Positions 17,275 through 26,494 of a DNA stretch of 64,000 bases are shown here, one piece after another; positions within the stretch are counted from its first letter, which is position 1; the number at the start of each line of letters is the position of its first letter. Source of the DNA: Roseimicrobium gellanilyticum (lineage in GTDB: Bacteria; Verrucomicrobiota; Verrucomicrobiia; Verrucomicrobiales; Verrucomicrobiaceae); the NCBI RefSeq assembly GCF_003315205.1, contig NZ_QNRR01000007.1, forward strand, positions 248,001-312,000, given 5' to 3'. The notes under the pieces were generated by a model, which was not told where the DNA came from, did no database searches, and saw only the letters and a list, made by a program, of their open reading frames with translations. Position numbers and translations under genes: made by a program.

Positions 17275-20200
17275 ATGCCGACCGCTTCCGCAGCCTTGAG
17301 TTCCAGCGACGACGCCTCTGAACAACCCCTAGCCGCACCTGTTCCTGCCCCTCGCATCTCGCTTTTGGGGTGGGCCTCCGCGGTGGGCATCATCATGCTC
17401 TTTGCCCTGGGGCTCTACATGTATCCGCCCCTGGCCAATGCCGGTCGCGAGGTGCAGACGCCGACCTGGGCTCTTTTCTTTGGACGTTTCCATCCCATTG
17501 CGGTGCATGTGCCTGTAGGTGTGCTCTTTCTGGCGGCGCTGATGGATGTGCTGGCGATTCGCCGCAGCCCGCTGGGGGATGCGCTCAAGCCGGCCATCAC
17601 CTTCATCATGGGCGTGGGGGCATTTGGTGCGGTGGTCGCGGTGATTCTCGGAGTGGTGCTTTCGCGTGAGGGGGGCTATGACAGCGCCACCTTCCAGGCC
17701 CACCAGACGCTGGGGCTGGCCACGGCGGTGCTCGCGATTTTGTCCTTTGTGTTCAAGCTCATCACGGATGCCAGCGGCCGCATCCCCATCATGCATCGCT
17801 TTTTCATGGTGAGCACGCTCGGTGTCATGAGCGTGGGCGCTCATCTGGGTGGGAACATGGTCCACGGTCCGGACTACCTGCTCGACCACGCACCGACGGC
17901 GGTGCAGACGAATGTGGAGAAGGCGGAGGAGAAGCTGCTCTCCTTCTTCGGTCCCCTGCGCAAGGATATCCCAGGCGCAGAGAACCACGCTCCGGAGCCG
18001 GGCAGTGAGAATCCGCAGCCTGCGGCGGCCAACATCGATCCGGCAGACCCCACGGTGTACGCTTCCCTGGTAGCTCCCTTGATGGAGACCTACTGCTACT
18101 CGTGCCATGGCGCTGACAAGGACAAAGGAGCGCTCCGTCTCCATACCCACGAGCTCATGCTCAAGGGTGGCGATAGCGGGTACAATCTGGTGCCGGGCCA
18201 GCCGGACAAGAGCCTCATGATCTCCACCATGTTGCTTCCTCTCGATGACGAGGATGACATGCACATGCCACCGGGCAACAAGCCCCAGCCCAAGAAGGAG
18301 GAAATCGCCCTCCTGAGCTGGTGGGTGAAGGAAGGGGCCAGCAAGGAGCTGAAGCTTTCCGAGGCCAAGGCAAAGGTCCCCGCCGAGTTGCAGGAGACGA
18401 TGCAGACGCTGCTTTCGAAGTCGAAGTCGGGCTCCGGTGGCAGCATGCCCCCTGCCTTCCTTGTCATGGCGGAGGCGGCTGCCCAGGTGGACCCTGCCGT
18501 GGCGGAAGCGATGAAGAAAATCAACGGCAGTGGTGCGAGCCTGGCACCGGTCGCTGCGGACGCGAAGCAACTCCGCTTCACGGCGCTGAATGTGGCGAAG
18601 GACTATGCGGATGCGAACTTGAAGGAGCTTGAGCCCATCGCAGCGAGCATCGTCGCGCTCGATCTCGCGCGGACCAAGGTCACGGATGCGGCGTGCGACA
18701 CCATCGTCAAGATGACGAACCTGAAGGAACTTCATCTGGAGAATACTGCCGTCACCGACGCAGGTGTGGAGAAGCTGAAAGGGCTCGCGAATCTGGAGTA
18801 CCTCAATCTCTATGGCACCAAGGTGACGGACAAGGTCTTCGGCAGCCTGGAGGGGCTGGGCAAACTGAAGTCCGTGTACCTGTGGCAGACGGGTGTGACT
18901 CGTCCTGCAGCGGAGGCCTACAAAGCAAAGCATGCCGGCATGCTGGTAAACACTGGCTGGACGGACGCGGACAATGCGAAGGCGGTCGCCGCTGTGGCTC
19001 CCGCTCCGGTCGTTGCACCCGCGCCAGCGGCCCCAGCGGCTCCGGCGAAACCCGCTGCTGCGCCAGCGCCAGCACCGACTCCAGCTCCCAAACCGGCTCC
19101 TGCTCCCGCTGCGGCTGCGGCGGCTACCAAGGTGGAAGGCACCGCCCTGCCGAAGGCCGGTGATGCGAATGCCAAGGTGTTTGCGGATGTGGTGCTGCCC
19201 ATTCTCGAGGCCAAGTGCGTGAGCTGCCACGGTGCGGACAAGTCGAAGGGCAAGCTCAAGCTCCATACCTTTGCAGATGCTCTCAAGGGTGGCAGCGATG
19301 GTGAGACCACGGTCATCGGTGGCAATGTGAAGGACAGCCTGCTCCTCGTGCGCTCCAAGCTGCCGGTGGATGACGACGATCACATGCCGCCCAGCGACGA
19401 GCCGCAGCTCACGAAGGCGGAACTGGCATTGCTGGAGTGGTGGATTGCCGAAGGCGCCAAGGAAGACCTCACTGTGGTGGCCGCGAAGAAGACCCCGGAG
19501 ATCGAGTCTTTCCTCAAGGGGCTCGCCAGCTCCAAGCCCGCCACAAACGCGGTCGCCAAGAAGGAAGAGAAGCCCAAGGCCAAGCCGTTGACGGATGCCG
19601 AGAAGAAGTCTGTCGCTGAAGTCACGGCAAAGATGACTGCCCTGAACACCACGCTCATGCCGCTGGCGCTGGATACTGAGCAGCTTCGTTTCGGCTGCGT
19701 GAACGCCGCAGACAAGTTCGGTGACAAGGAACTGGCTGAGCTCGCTCCGGCCGCGCCGCATATTGCCTGGTTGGATCTCGGTCGCAGCAAGGTCACGGAT
19801 GCCAGCCTGTCCACGATCGCGAAGATGACTGCGCTGCAGCGTCTGCACCTTGAAAAAACTGCCGTCACGGATGCTGGTCTCGCCCAGCTCGCTGGGCTGC
19901 AGAATCTGGAGTATCTCAATCTCTACGACACCAAGGTGACTGACGCCGGCATTGCGAAGCTGGCCGCGAACAAGTCGCTCAAGAAGCTTTTCGTGTGGGG
20001 GACGCCGGTCACCAAGGATGGCGCCAAGAAGCTGGAAGCCGCCGTGCCCGGACTTCAGGTGAACGTTGGCCTCAGCGCCGAGGAAATCGTCAAATTGGTC
20101 GAGGCAGCCAAGCCCCCGCCCCCTCCCGCGCCTGCACCGGCTCCTGCGCCTGCGCCGAAGAAAGAGGAAAAGAAGGAGGAGAAAAAGCCCGAGCCGCCAA

Positions 20201-20361
20201 AGCCTGCCAATGCTCCTGCGGGCCCTGCAAAGCCTGAGAACAAACCCGCCACCCCGTCACCTGCTCCAACTCCAGCTCCCGCACCAGTCGCGCCACCGAA
20301 ACCGGCAGACGCGCCTCCAGCGGCTGCACCCGCTCCTGCGCCAGGAGCGAACAAGAAATGA
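17275..20361 (+). CDS. Membrane-anchored di-heme cytochrome c / leucine-rich-repeat protein
   Basis: A 1028-residue protein. Residues of about 25-210 form a DUF2231-like membrane part with four or five spans (WASAVGIIMLFALGLYMY, HVPVGVLFLAALMDVLAI). Two near-identical modules follow. Each has a planctomycete-type cytochrome c domain (C274-YS-C277-H278 in the first, C648-VS-C651-H652 in the second), then a DDxHMPP loop that supplies the Met ligand, and then leucine-rich repeats (LKELHLENTAVTDAGVEKL and LQRLHLEKTAVTDAGLAQL). Ala/Pro-rich linkers join the modules and a long Pro/Ala/Lys tail ends the protein. Such cytochromes are exported, so the modules should face the periplasm. It may carry electrons at the membrane or sense a partner through the repeats. 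ResB and CcsA for heme attachment are encoded just downstream. Confidence 0.88.
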   Translation: MPTASAALSSSDDASEQPLAAPVPAPRISLLGWASAVGIIMLFALGLYMYPPLANAGREVQTPTWALFFGRFHPIAVHVPVGVLFLAALMDVLAIRRSPLGDALKPAITFIMGVGAFGAVVAVILGVVLSREGGYDSATFQAHQTLGLATAVLAILSFVFKLITDASGRIPIMHRFFMVSTLGVMSVGAHLGGNMVHGPDYLLDHAPTAVQTNVEKAEEKLLSFFGPLRKDIPGAENHAPEPGSENPQPAAANIDPADPTVYASLVAPLMETYCYSCHGADKDKGALRLHTHELMLKGGDSGYNLVPGQPDKSLMISTMLLPLDDEDDMHMPPGNKPQPKKEEIALLSWWVKEGASKELKLSEAKAKVPAELQETMQTLLSKSKSGSGGSMPPAFLVMAEAAAQVDPAVAEAMKKINGSGASLAPVAADAKQLRFTALNVAKDYADANLKELEPIAASIVALDLARTKVTDAACDTIVKMTNLKELHLENTAVTDAGVEKLKGLANLEYLNLYGTKVTDKVFGSLEGLGKLKSVYLWQTGVTRPAAEAYKAKHAGMLVNTGWTDADNAKAVAAVAPAPVVAPAPAAPAAPAKPAAAPAPAPTPAPKPAPAPAAAAAATKVEGTALPKAGDANAKVFADVVLPILEAKCVSCHGADKSKGKLKLHTFADALKGGSDGETTVIGGNVKDSLLLVRSKLPVDDDDHMPPSDEPQLTKAELALLEWWIAEGAKEDLTVVAAKKTPEIESFLKGLASSKPATNAVAKKEEKPKAKPLTDAEKKSVAEVTAKMTALNTTLMPLALDTEQLRFGCVNAADKFGDKELAELAPAAPHIAWLDLGRSKVTDASLSTIAKMTALQRLHLEKTAVTDAGLAQLAGLQNLEYLNLYDTKVTDAGIAKLAANKSLKKLFVWGTPVTKDGAKKLEAAVPGLQVNVGLSAEEIVKLVEAAKPPPPPAPAPAPAPAPKKEEKKEEKKPEPPKPANAPAGPAKPENKPATPSPAPTPAPAPVAPPKPADAPPAAAPAPAPGANKK

Positions 20362-20489
20362 TGAAGCCGTTCTTGCGCGCGTGAGCTTCCTCACGGAGGG
20401 CGATTTACGCCTCTCCTCCCATGTCCGCTTCAGGGACTGTTCTTGGTCCCGCGCCTAACGATTTGCCTGATCCCCCGTTTTTCTCTGTG

Positions 20490-21161
20490 ATGCCTGTTGC
20501 ACGTTTCATTCCTCTTCTTTCCCCGGTTGTCGCCTGCCTCCTGATGTCTGGTTGCGATCAAGTGGGCGAGAGGGTCCAAATCAAGGAGACACGCGAAATC
20601 TCCAAGCACGCCACGCGTCCTCCGGTTGCAGTGGCCAGCGCAGATCGCTTCCCCCAGATGGATCGCGAGGCGCCCGAGGTGGAGCAACCAGATCCGCCGG
20701 CAGCGGAGGAACTTTTCGATTGGATCACGCCTGCGGGGTGGACGGTCGTGCAGCCCACGGGCGCGGCGAGAGGCATCCGTCTTCTCGACATGCGTTTTGG
20801 TCCCAATCAGGAGGGGCAATGTTTCCTGAGCTTTCTTCCCGGCGGAGGCGGGGGAGTGGAGGCGAATGTGAACCGCTGGCGCACGCAGATGGGTCAGGCT
20901 CCTTACACTGCTGAGGAGTTTGCCGCATTGCCGAAGAAGCCTCTGTTTGGCCGCGATGCTTCCTATGTGGCCTTCGACGGTGACTTCACGGATGTGGGCA
21001 AGTCAGAAGCGGTGAAGGACTACCGCATGCTCGGCGCTGTCCACGCTGACGAAAAGTTCATGATCTTTGTCAAAATGGTGGGCCCGAAAGCACTGGTGGT
21101 GGAGAACGAAGCCGCTTTCGATGAATTCTGCCGTTCCCTCCAGCCCAAGGTTCAACGATGA
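20490..21161 (+). CDS. Lipoprotein of unknown function before resB
   Basis: A 223-residue predicted lipoprotein. The ATG at 20490 starts a signal peptide with lipobox LMSGC (Cys22); an earlier in-frame start at 20421 adds non-signal sequence. A Pro/Glu-rich spacer follows, then a folded part with FDWITPAGWTVVQPTG, LLDMRFGPNQEGQCFLSFLP and a closing region ending in FDEFCRSLQPK. This pattern is common in verrucomicrobial and planctomycete proteins beside cytochrome maturation genes, but its function is not known to me. Its TGA overlaps the resB ATG by four bases, so it is probably translated together with the maturation proteins and may take part in handling heme or apocytochrome. Confidence 0.75.
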   Translation: MPVARFIPLLSPVVACLLMSGCDQVGERVQIKETREISKHATRPPVAVASADRFPQMDREAPEVEQPDPPAAEELFDWITPAGWTVVQPTGAARGIRLLDMRFGPNQEGQCFLSFLPGGGGGVEANVNRWRTQMGQAPYTAEEFAALPKKPLFGRDASYVAFDGDFTDVGKSEAVKDYRMLGAVHADEKFMIFVKMVGPKALVVENEAAFDEFCRSLQPKVQR

Positions 21162-22477
21162 GAGACACTGCAACCGCCCCCAAGGCCCCTTCTATCTTGA
21201 AGAAGGTGTATGGCATTTTTGCATCCTTCGGCTTTGCCGTGGCGGTGCTCACCCTCCTGCTGCTCATGACGTACCTCGGTACGCTGGAGCAGCTCGAGCA
21301 TGGCCTCTATGACAGCCAGCGGAAGTATTTCGAGTCCTGGTTCATCACCAGCATCGACATCGACTGCTGCCTTCGTGCCATGCACATCCCCTACGAGGGC
21401 GAATGGGTGCTGCCCATCCTCCTGCCCGGTGGTGGACTGCTCATGGGGTTGCTGGCGCTGAACATGATTTGCGGCGGTATCACCCGCATCATCTCGCGCA
21501 TGCGCGCGGGGTTGAAGAACAACGTCAGACCAAACCTGGGACTCATCGGTGTGCTCATCGCGCACGTGTCGGTGGTGTTCATGCTCCTGGCCGGTCTGGT
21601 GTCCCTGCTGGCGAAAGAAGAAGGTGCGGTGTGGGTGACGGAGAACCAGACGGTGGATGAATTTGAAGCGTTCCACGTCAGCGATATCCGCATCGAGAAG
21701 CTCGAACCCGCGCCTGCAGACGGCAAACGGGAGGCGATGCTCATCCCGGACAGCCAGTTTGCGGATCTCACCAAGGGCAAGGCTCGCACCTTTTACCGTG
21801 AAGGTCTCCCGTTTGAACTGATGGTGATGAACTACATGGAGCACTGTGCGGTGCGTCCAGCCAAGACTGGAGATCCGCAGAGCATGGTGGTGGATGGATA
21901 CATCCTCCAGGAGCTGCCGCTGCATGATGCGGAAATGAAACCAGTGCCGCATGAGCAGCGTGTGAATGGTGCTTATGTGAAGGCCATCGATGCGAAGACC
22001 AAGGCCGAGCATCTAGGCATCATCGTGCGTACCGAGCGCGCGCCATGGACGGTGACCATTGGCAATGAGTCGTACGGCGTGGGCATCGGCCGCCGCCAGT
22101 ACCGCCTGCCCTTCGAGGTGAAGCTGGACAAGTTTGTCCGCGAGACCCACCCCGGTACGAACCAGGCGAGGAAGTTCACCAGCCACGTGACCGTGATTCG
22201 CGATGGGAAGTCCGAGGAGAAGATCATCAACATGAATGAGCCGCTGCGTTTCGGTGGCTTCGCTTTCTTCCAGAGTTCCTTCGACATGGAGGCGGCGCAA
22301 CGCGGTGGCCAGCAGTCCTCCATGTTCCAGGTGGCGAGCAATCCCTCCGACCACTGGCCGCTCATCTCACTCATCGCTGCCATGATTGGTCTTCTGATGA
22401 ATCTCGTCTGGCATCTGACGAAATTCCTGAAGCAAAGTGCGCGAAGCAATGTGCCGGTCGCTCCGCCCAGTGTCTAA
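21158..22477 (+). CDS. resB: ResB-like cytochrome c biogenesis protein
   Basis: A 439-residue System II heme-handling protein (ResB/Ccs1). It shows three N-terminal spans (VYGIFASFGFAVAVLTLLLL, a second around PILLPGGGLLMGLLALNMI, a third at GLIGVLIAHVSVVFMLLAGL), a large extracytoplasmic domain, and a last span near residue 410 (WPLISLIAAMIGLLMNLVWH). The extracytoplasmic part contains PLRFGGFAFFQSSFD, typical of the family near the fourth span. It should form a complex with CcsA to export and attach heme to CxxCH motifs. The start overlaps the previous stop by four bases, and ccsA follows about 30 bases downstream. Its likely client is the di-heme protein encoded at 17275. Confidence 0.93.
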   Translation: MRDTATAPKAPSILKKVYGIFASFGFAVAVLTLLLLMTYLGTLEQLEHGLYDSQRKYFESWFITSIDIDCCLRAMHIPYEGEWVLPILLPGGGLLMGLLALNMICGGITRIISRMRAGLKNNVRPNLGLIGVLIAHVSVVFMLLAGLVSLLAKEEGAVWVTENQTVDEFEAFHVSDIRIEKLEPAPADGKREAMLIPDSQFADLTKGKARTFYREGLPFELMVMNYMEHCAVRPAKTGDPQSMVVDGYILQELPLHDAEMKPVPHEQRVNGAYVKAIDAKTKAEHLGIIVRTERAPWTVTIGNESYGVGIGRRQYRLPFEVKLDKFVRETHPGTNQARKFTSHVTVIRDGKSEEKIINMNEPLRFGGFAFFQSSFDMEAAQRGGQQSSMFQVASNPSDHWPLISLIAAMIGLLMNLVWHLTKFLKQSARSNVPVAPPSV

Positions 22478-22507
22478 CAACTCGTGTCCCCCGTCCTTTC
22501 CACGCTC

Positions 22508-24709
22508 ATGAAAGCTTCCCGATTGATGAAGACCCTGGCGGCCTGCTGTGCAGCCTGGGCTCTGCTGCCGGTGGTGCTGACTGCCCAGGCAGAAGCTCCC
22601 AAACCCGCTGCGGATCCTCATGCGTCTGTAACGGCAGTGCCGGCAGCCACGGCGCCCGCCCAGGTGGCGTCAGAGAACAAGGCAGCTCCCATCCCGCTGG
22701 AGACATTGATGGATCCGGAGTTGCTGAAGATCATGGCCACCATCCCAGTGCAGCAGCAGGGACGCGTGAAGCCGCTCGAGACGGTGGCTCGCACCACCCT
22801 GCTCCTGCCCATGTATGGCAAGCAGAGCATGAAGGCGGAGAAGTTCAACGAAACCACCGGAAAGGTGGAGCCGGTGCTGGATCCGCAAACGGGCAAGCCG
22901 GTGGTGAATGCCAAAGGCAAATCAACGCTGAGCGCCATGGAGTGGATGCTTATCAGCCTGTTCCGTCCGGACATTGGCAAGGAACTGAATGTCTTCGTGG
23001 TGGATAACTCGGATGCCGTGGTGATCCTGAACCTGCACGGCAAGGGCAAGCGCGACCGCTACTCGTACAATGAGATCGCGGAAGGTCGCCAGAAGCTCTC
23101 GCAAAAGATGGAAGAATTCCGCGGGATGGATCCGGCCAAGCTCTCACCGGAGTCCCGCGCGCTCTACAAGCTGAGCCAGGACTTCCTCGATTACGACATG
23201 ATGCTGGGGCACTTCGACTTCGCCCGCAATCCCTTCGGGGATCAGGTCGGGAAGGTGCCAGCGGAGATCCTTTCTCCTGCGGACGGCCCGAATCCTCCCA
23301 TCGCGGCGCTGCTGCCCAAGATGGCCGCGTATTTCAAGGCGCATCCGGAAGCTCAGGCACCCATGGCGAATCCCTGGTTCTTCAACTTCATCCGCACGCT
23401 GCTGTGCGCCAAGATGAACGGCGTGCCGCAGGAGCAGATGAATCTCTTTCCTCCTGATGACAAGAATCTCGAGGTGTGGAAGAGCCCCGGTGCGATCATG
23501 CAGGAAGCTCTGAGCGGTGCGGAGGTCTCCGCACATGAGTATGCCATGCTCACCGCCTGGGGTGAATTGGGACGCCTTGACGGCACGGCCAGCAGCAGTG
23601 ATTTCAAGGCGAAGGCGAAGCAGGTGGCGGACACGCTCAGCAAGGCGGCCTCGGACCGGGGGCAGACCGGACACATCGGCCTGGAACTGCTGCTGCACAA
23701 AGGGGACTTCTTCACCAGAGCGCTGTACATGTTTGTGCTGGGCAGCCTGGCTCTCTCTGCGGCGTGGGTATCACCCGGGGGCCGTTGGGAGAAGACGTGC
23801 AAGTCCATCTGTTGGGGAGCGATGATCATTGGCGCCGTGCTTGGCACCGTGGGGATCATCATCCGCAGTCTGATCATGGAGCGTCCTCCGATCACCACGC
23901 TCTATGAGACCATCATTTTCATCACCACAACCTCGGTGATTGGAGCACTGCTGGTCGAGTGGATGAGTCGCCGCAAGGATCTGGCCATGACAGTGGCCTG
24001 CATCTCGGGTGTTGCCGGGATGTTCCTCTCCATCCGCTTCTTCGAAATGGAAGGCAAGGACAGCTTGGTGCAGCTGCAAGCCGTGCTCATCACGAACTTC
24101 TGGCTGGCCACGCACGTGCCGTGCATCAACCTCGGCTACGCGTGTGGGATGGTGGCTTGCAAGACTTCCATGGTGTACTTCACGCGCCGCGTGTTCGGTG
24201 TCACCAAGGCTGGGGATGAGGATGCCCGCACCCTGACGCGCATCTCGTACGCATTTGTGCTGGCCGGTCTTTTCCTTTCACTCGTCGGCACTGTGCTCGG
24301 CGGCGTGTGGGCAAACTATTCCTGGGGCCGCTTCTGGGGTTGGGACCCGAAGGAGAATGGCGCGCTCATGATTGTGCTGATGAACCTGATCATCCTGCAT
24401 GCCCGCCTTGGCGGTTATGTTCGCGAGGCCGGATTCCACGTGGTGAACGTGATTCTGGGGATGATCACCATCTTTTCCTGGTTCGCGACCAACCAGCTCG
24501 GCATCGGATTGCACGCTTACGGTGAACTCAGCGGCGCCTGGAAGTGGCTCTACACCATCTGGGGCGTCATGGCTGGCTATGTGGTGCTGGGGATGATCTT
24601 CGCGCAAATGGACAAGAGCTCCCGCTCAGGTGGGAGTGTCAGCGGCGGGTCAACTCGTGAAGGGCAAAAGGGAGAGCATGACCTGCTTCCGCAGGCTGTT
24701 GCCAAATAG
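22508..24709 (+). CDS. ccsA: CcsA/ResC cytochrome c synthase with N-terminal extension
   Basis: A 733-residue protein. The ATG at 22508 is preferred to a GTG at 22484 because it begins a signal-like segment (MKTLAACCAAWALLPVVLTA). Residues of about 40-395 are a soluble extracytoplasmic domain not found in short CcsA proteins. From about residue 400 there are eight spans with the tryptophan-rich heme-binding motif SWGRFWGWDPKENGAL and flanking His residues (VNVILGMITIFSWFATNQLG region). The C-terminal half is clearly CcsA. The long N-terminal part may bind ResB or apocytochromes. The last 71 bases overlap the convergent folA gene. Confidence 0.93.
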   Translation: MKASRLMKTLAACCAAWALLPVVLTAQAEAPKPAADPHASVTAVPAATAPAQVASENKAAPIPLETLMDPELLKIMATIPVQQQGRVKPLETVARTTLLLPMYGKQSMKAEKFNETTGKVEPVLDPQTGKPVVNAKGKSTLSAMEWMLISLFRPDIGKELNVFVVDNSDAVVILNLHGKGKRDRYSYNEIAEGRQKLSQKMEEFRGMDPAKLSPESRALYKLSQDFLDYDMMLGHFDFARNPFGDQVGKVPAEILSPADGPNPPIAALLPKMAAYFKAHPEAQAPMANPWFFNFIRTLLCAKMNGVPQEQMNLFPPDDKNLEVWKSPGAIMQEALSGAEVSAHEYAMLTAWGELGRLDGTASSSDFKAKAKQVADTLSKAASDRGQTGHIGLELLLHKGDFFTRALYMFVLGSLALSAAWVSPGGRWEKTCKSICWGAMIIGAVLGTVGIIIRSLIMERPPITTLYETIIFITTTSVIGALLVEWMSRRKDLAMTVACISGVAGMFLSIRFFEMEGKDSLVQLQAVLITNFWLATHVPCINLGYACGMVACKTSMVYFTRRVFGVTKAGDEDARTLTRISYAFVLAGLFLSLVGTVLGGVWANYSWGRFWGWDPKENGALMIVLMNLIILHARLGGYVREAGFHVVNVILGMITIFSWFATNQLGIGLHAYGELSGAWKWLYTIWGVMAGYVVLGMIFAQMDKSSRSGGSVSGGSTREGQKGEHDLLPQAVAK

Positions 24710-25142
24710 TCTCATCCTTCCACTCAGACGCATTCCACGGGGGGAAGTACACTGGTCTTCCCTCCGGTGTGATGCTTGCATGCACTCGTGTGAGCACCAT
24801 CTTGTTGGCGTAGGGCAGGGCAGCGGCAAACACTTGTCCGCCGCCGATGCACACGAGCTCGCCCTGGCCGGCAGCCTCAGCCGTGGCGATCGCTTGTGGT
24901 ACGGAGGATACGACGCGCCCGATTTCCGGATCCCATCCACAGCGCGAGCTTAATACCAGCGGGCAATGCCCCGGGCGGAACCATCCGCGCATTTCCTCGT
25001 ACGTGGTGCGTCCCAGCAGCAGCCACTTGCTGTCGGTGTACTCGCGGAAGTGCGCGACGTCACGGGGCAACTTCCACGGGATGCCGCGCGCATCCGCCAG
25101 GAGGCGGTTCTCATCCATGGCGGCGATGAGGGAGAGGAGCAT
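24639..25142 (-). CDS. folA: Dihydrofolate reductase
   Basis: A 167-residue enzyme that reduces dihydrofolate with NADPH in the thymidylate cycle. The N terminus MLLSLIAAMDENRLLAD and the IPWKLPRDVAHFRE loop, holding the conserved Trp and the substrate-binding Asp, are diagnostic. LLLGRTTYEEM and ELVCIGGGQVFAAALP are the NADPH-binding strands. Length is typical. The 3' end overlaps ccsA by 71 bases on the opposite strand, with readable coding potential in both. A folate salvage gene, 5-formyl-THF cyclo-ligase, lies 1.4 kb away but on the other strand. Confidence 0.96.
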   Translation of the reverse strand: MLLSLIAAMDENRLLADARGIPWKLPRDVAHFREYTDSKWLLLGRTTYEEMRGWFRPGHCPLVLSSRCGWDPEIGRVVSSVPQAIATAEAAGQGELVCIGGGQVFAAALPYANKMVLTRVHASITPEGRPVYFPPWNASEWKDETIWQQPAEAGHALPFALHELTRR

Positions 25143-25391
25143 CGGGATGTTGAGGGTGACGGTTGAGAGTTGAGGGGCTTAAGGAAGCGAGGCGTTGTTG
25201 ATGTGCAGGGGTTGGTTCGGATCTGGAAGGGAGAAGGATCTGCATTGGATTCAACGCAGAGACACAGAGGAACTTCGGAGACTGAGAAAACAGTGCTCGA
25301 TTATCGGCTCAGGCCGCCGGCGACGGTTCGTGCCTATGAGCGGTTTTGAACTCAAGCCATCAACTATCAACCGTGGACCATCCACCTGCCG
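25143..25391. other. Intergenic spacer with repeat-like words
   Basis: No convincing gene. The stretch ATTCAACGCAGAGACACAGAGG (25248-25269 region) and ACTATCAACCGTGGACCATCC near 25366-25386 look like recurrent intergenic words of the kind scattered through this phylum, but only one copy of each was found in this window. Confidence 0.4.
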
Positions 25392-26381
25392 TTACCGCCC
25401 AAACACGCGTGACCGTCCCTCGTTCAGGACATGCACGCTGTGGTCGAGGTTTGCCTCGGCTTTCGTCCGGAAGCGTGCCACCGGCTCATGGATGGGTTCG
25501 CCGCTGATGGGGAAGGTGCCGTAGTGCATGGGCACGATGTGGCGGGCGGAAAGCATGTCTGCGGCTTCCAGCGCCTCTTCGGGATTCATGTGCACGGGAC
25601 GGCCGCTCGGAGGTTCATAGGCGCCGATGGGCATGAGTGCGATATCGACGGAGGAACGTTTGGCGATCTCCTGGAAGCCATCGAAGAGGGAGCTGTCTCC
25701 ACAATGGAAGATGGTGTGTCCGCTCTTGCGTTCCGTGATGAGGTATCCGCCAAATTTACGGTAGGTGTCGTGGATGAAGCGTGCGCCCCAGTGCTTGGTC
25801 GGCGTGAAGGTGATATCGAGCGTATCCACGCGCAGCGTCTGCCAGTAGTGCATCTCAATGACCCGGCTGAAGGCGCAATTTTTTACAATGCTGCCGACAC
25901 CTTCTGGAACAATGATCGGCTGACCTGCGGCGATGGAACGTAAACTCGGAAGATGAAGGTGGTCGAAATGCGCGTGCGTGATGAGCACGAGATCGATGTA
26001 TGGGAGGCTGCGGGCCACCAGGCTGGGGTGGCTGACGCGCTTGATGGGCCCCAACCAGAGCGCCCAGACGGGGTCCACGAGAATGTTTTTGCCACCCACC
26101 TGCAAAAGAAAACCGGCATGACCAAGCCAGGTCACGCCGGTTTCGTGGTTCTCAAGGTCTGCGCGGAAGGAAAACTCTCCGCCGGCCTGTCGTGGGGTCA
26201 GCAAGTGGGGGATGAGCACATCGCTGAAGAACTTCAGGTTGCGCTCCCGCCAGCCCTTGCTGGGCAACAGGCCCACCTTGTTGGTGTTATGCCCATTGGA
26301 GCCAGAACCAGAGGCCGCTTGGCCCTGGCGTCGCGTAAGCGCCTTTTGGCTGAAGGATCGAAAGTTGGGGTCGTGGAGCAT
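25392..26381 (-). CDS. MBL-fold metal-dependent hydrolase (NAPE-PLD/UlaG-like)
   Basis: A 329-residue metallo-beta-lactamase-fold protein. The zinc motif is ITHAHFDHLHLP, with further ligands in TPTKHWGAR, IFHCGDSSLFDGF and VPMHYGTFP. The opening of the fold, VTWLGHAGFLLQVGGKNILVDPVW, is like N-acylphosphatidylethanolamine phospholipase D and bacterial UlaG-type proteins. The N-terminal 70 residues form a variable extension that is not hydrophobic, so the protein is probably cytoplasmic. The substrate cannot be told from sequence; NAPE hydrolysis is one option. It is divergent from the 5-FCL gene with about 110 bases between. Confidence 0.88.
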   Translation of the reverse strand: MLHDPNFRSFSQKALTRRQGQAASGSGSNGHNTNKVGLLPSKGWRERNLKFFSDVLIPHLLTPRQAGGEFSFRADLENHETGVTWLGHAGFLLQVGGKNILVDPVWALWLGPIKRVSHPSLVARSLPYIDLVLITHAHFDHLHLPSLRSIAAGQPIIVPEGVGSIVKNCAFSRVIEMHYWQTLRVDTLDITFTPTKHWGARFIHDTYRKFGGYLITERKSGHTIFHCGDSSLFDGFQEIAKRSSVDIALMPIGAYEPPSGRPVHMNPEEALEAADMLSARHIVPMHYGTFPISGEPIHEPVARFRTKAEANLDHSVHVLNEGRSRVFGR

Positions 26382-26494
26382 TTCCAGCAGGGGATAAAGG
26401 CAGGAAAAGTGCCGAAGGTGTTGGAAAGTCTATGTTTTCTGGGTCAGGATGACAACCATCATTTCAGGTCTCGAAATCTTCCATCTTTGCAGCG

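Noticed and set aside
17329-19848. 839-codon open frame on the minus strand inside the cytochrome c/LRR gene
   Set aside because: It is the mirror of a GC-rich gene with clear CxxCH and LRR motifs on the plus strand; its own product is His/Arg-rich with no domain.
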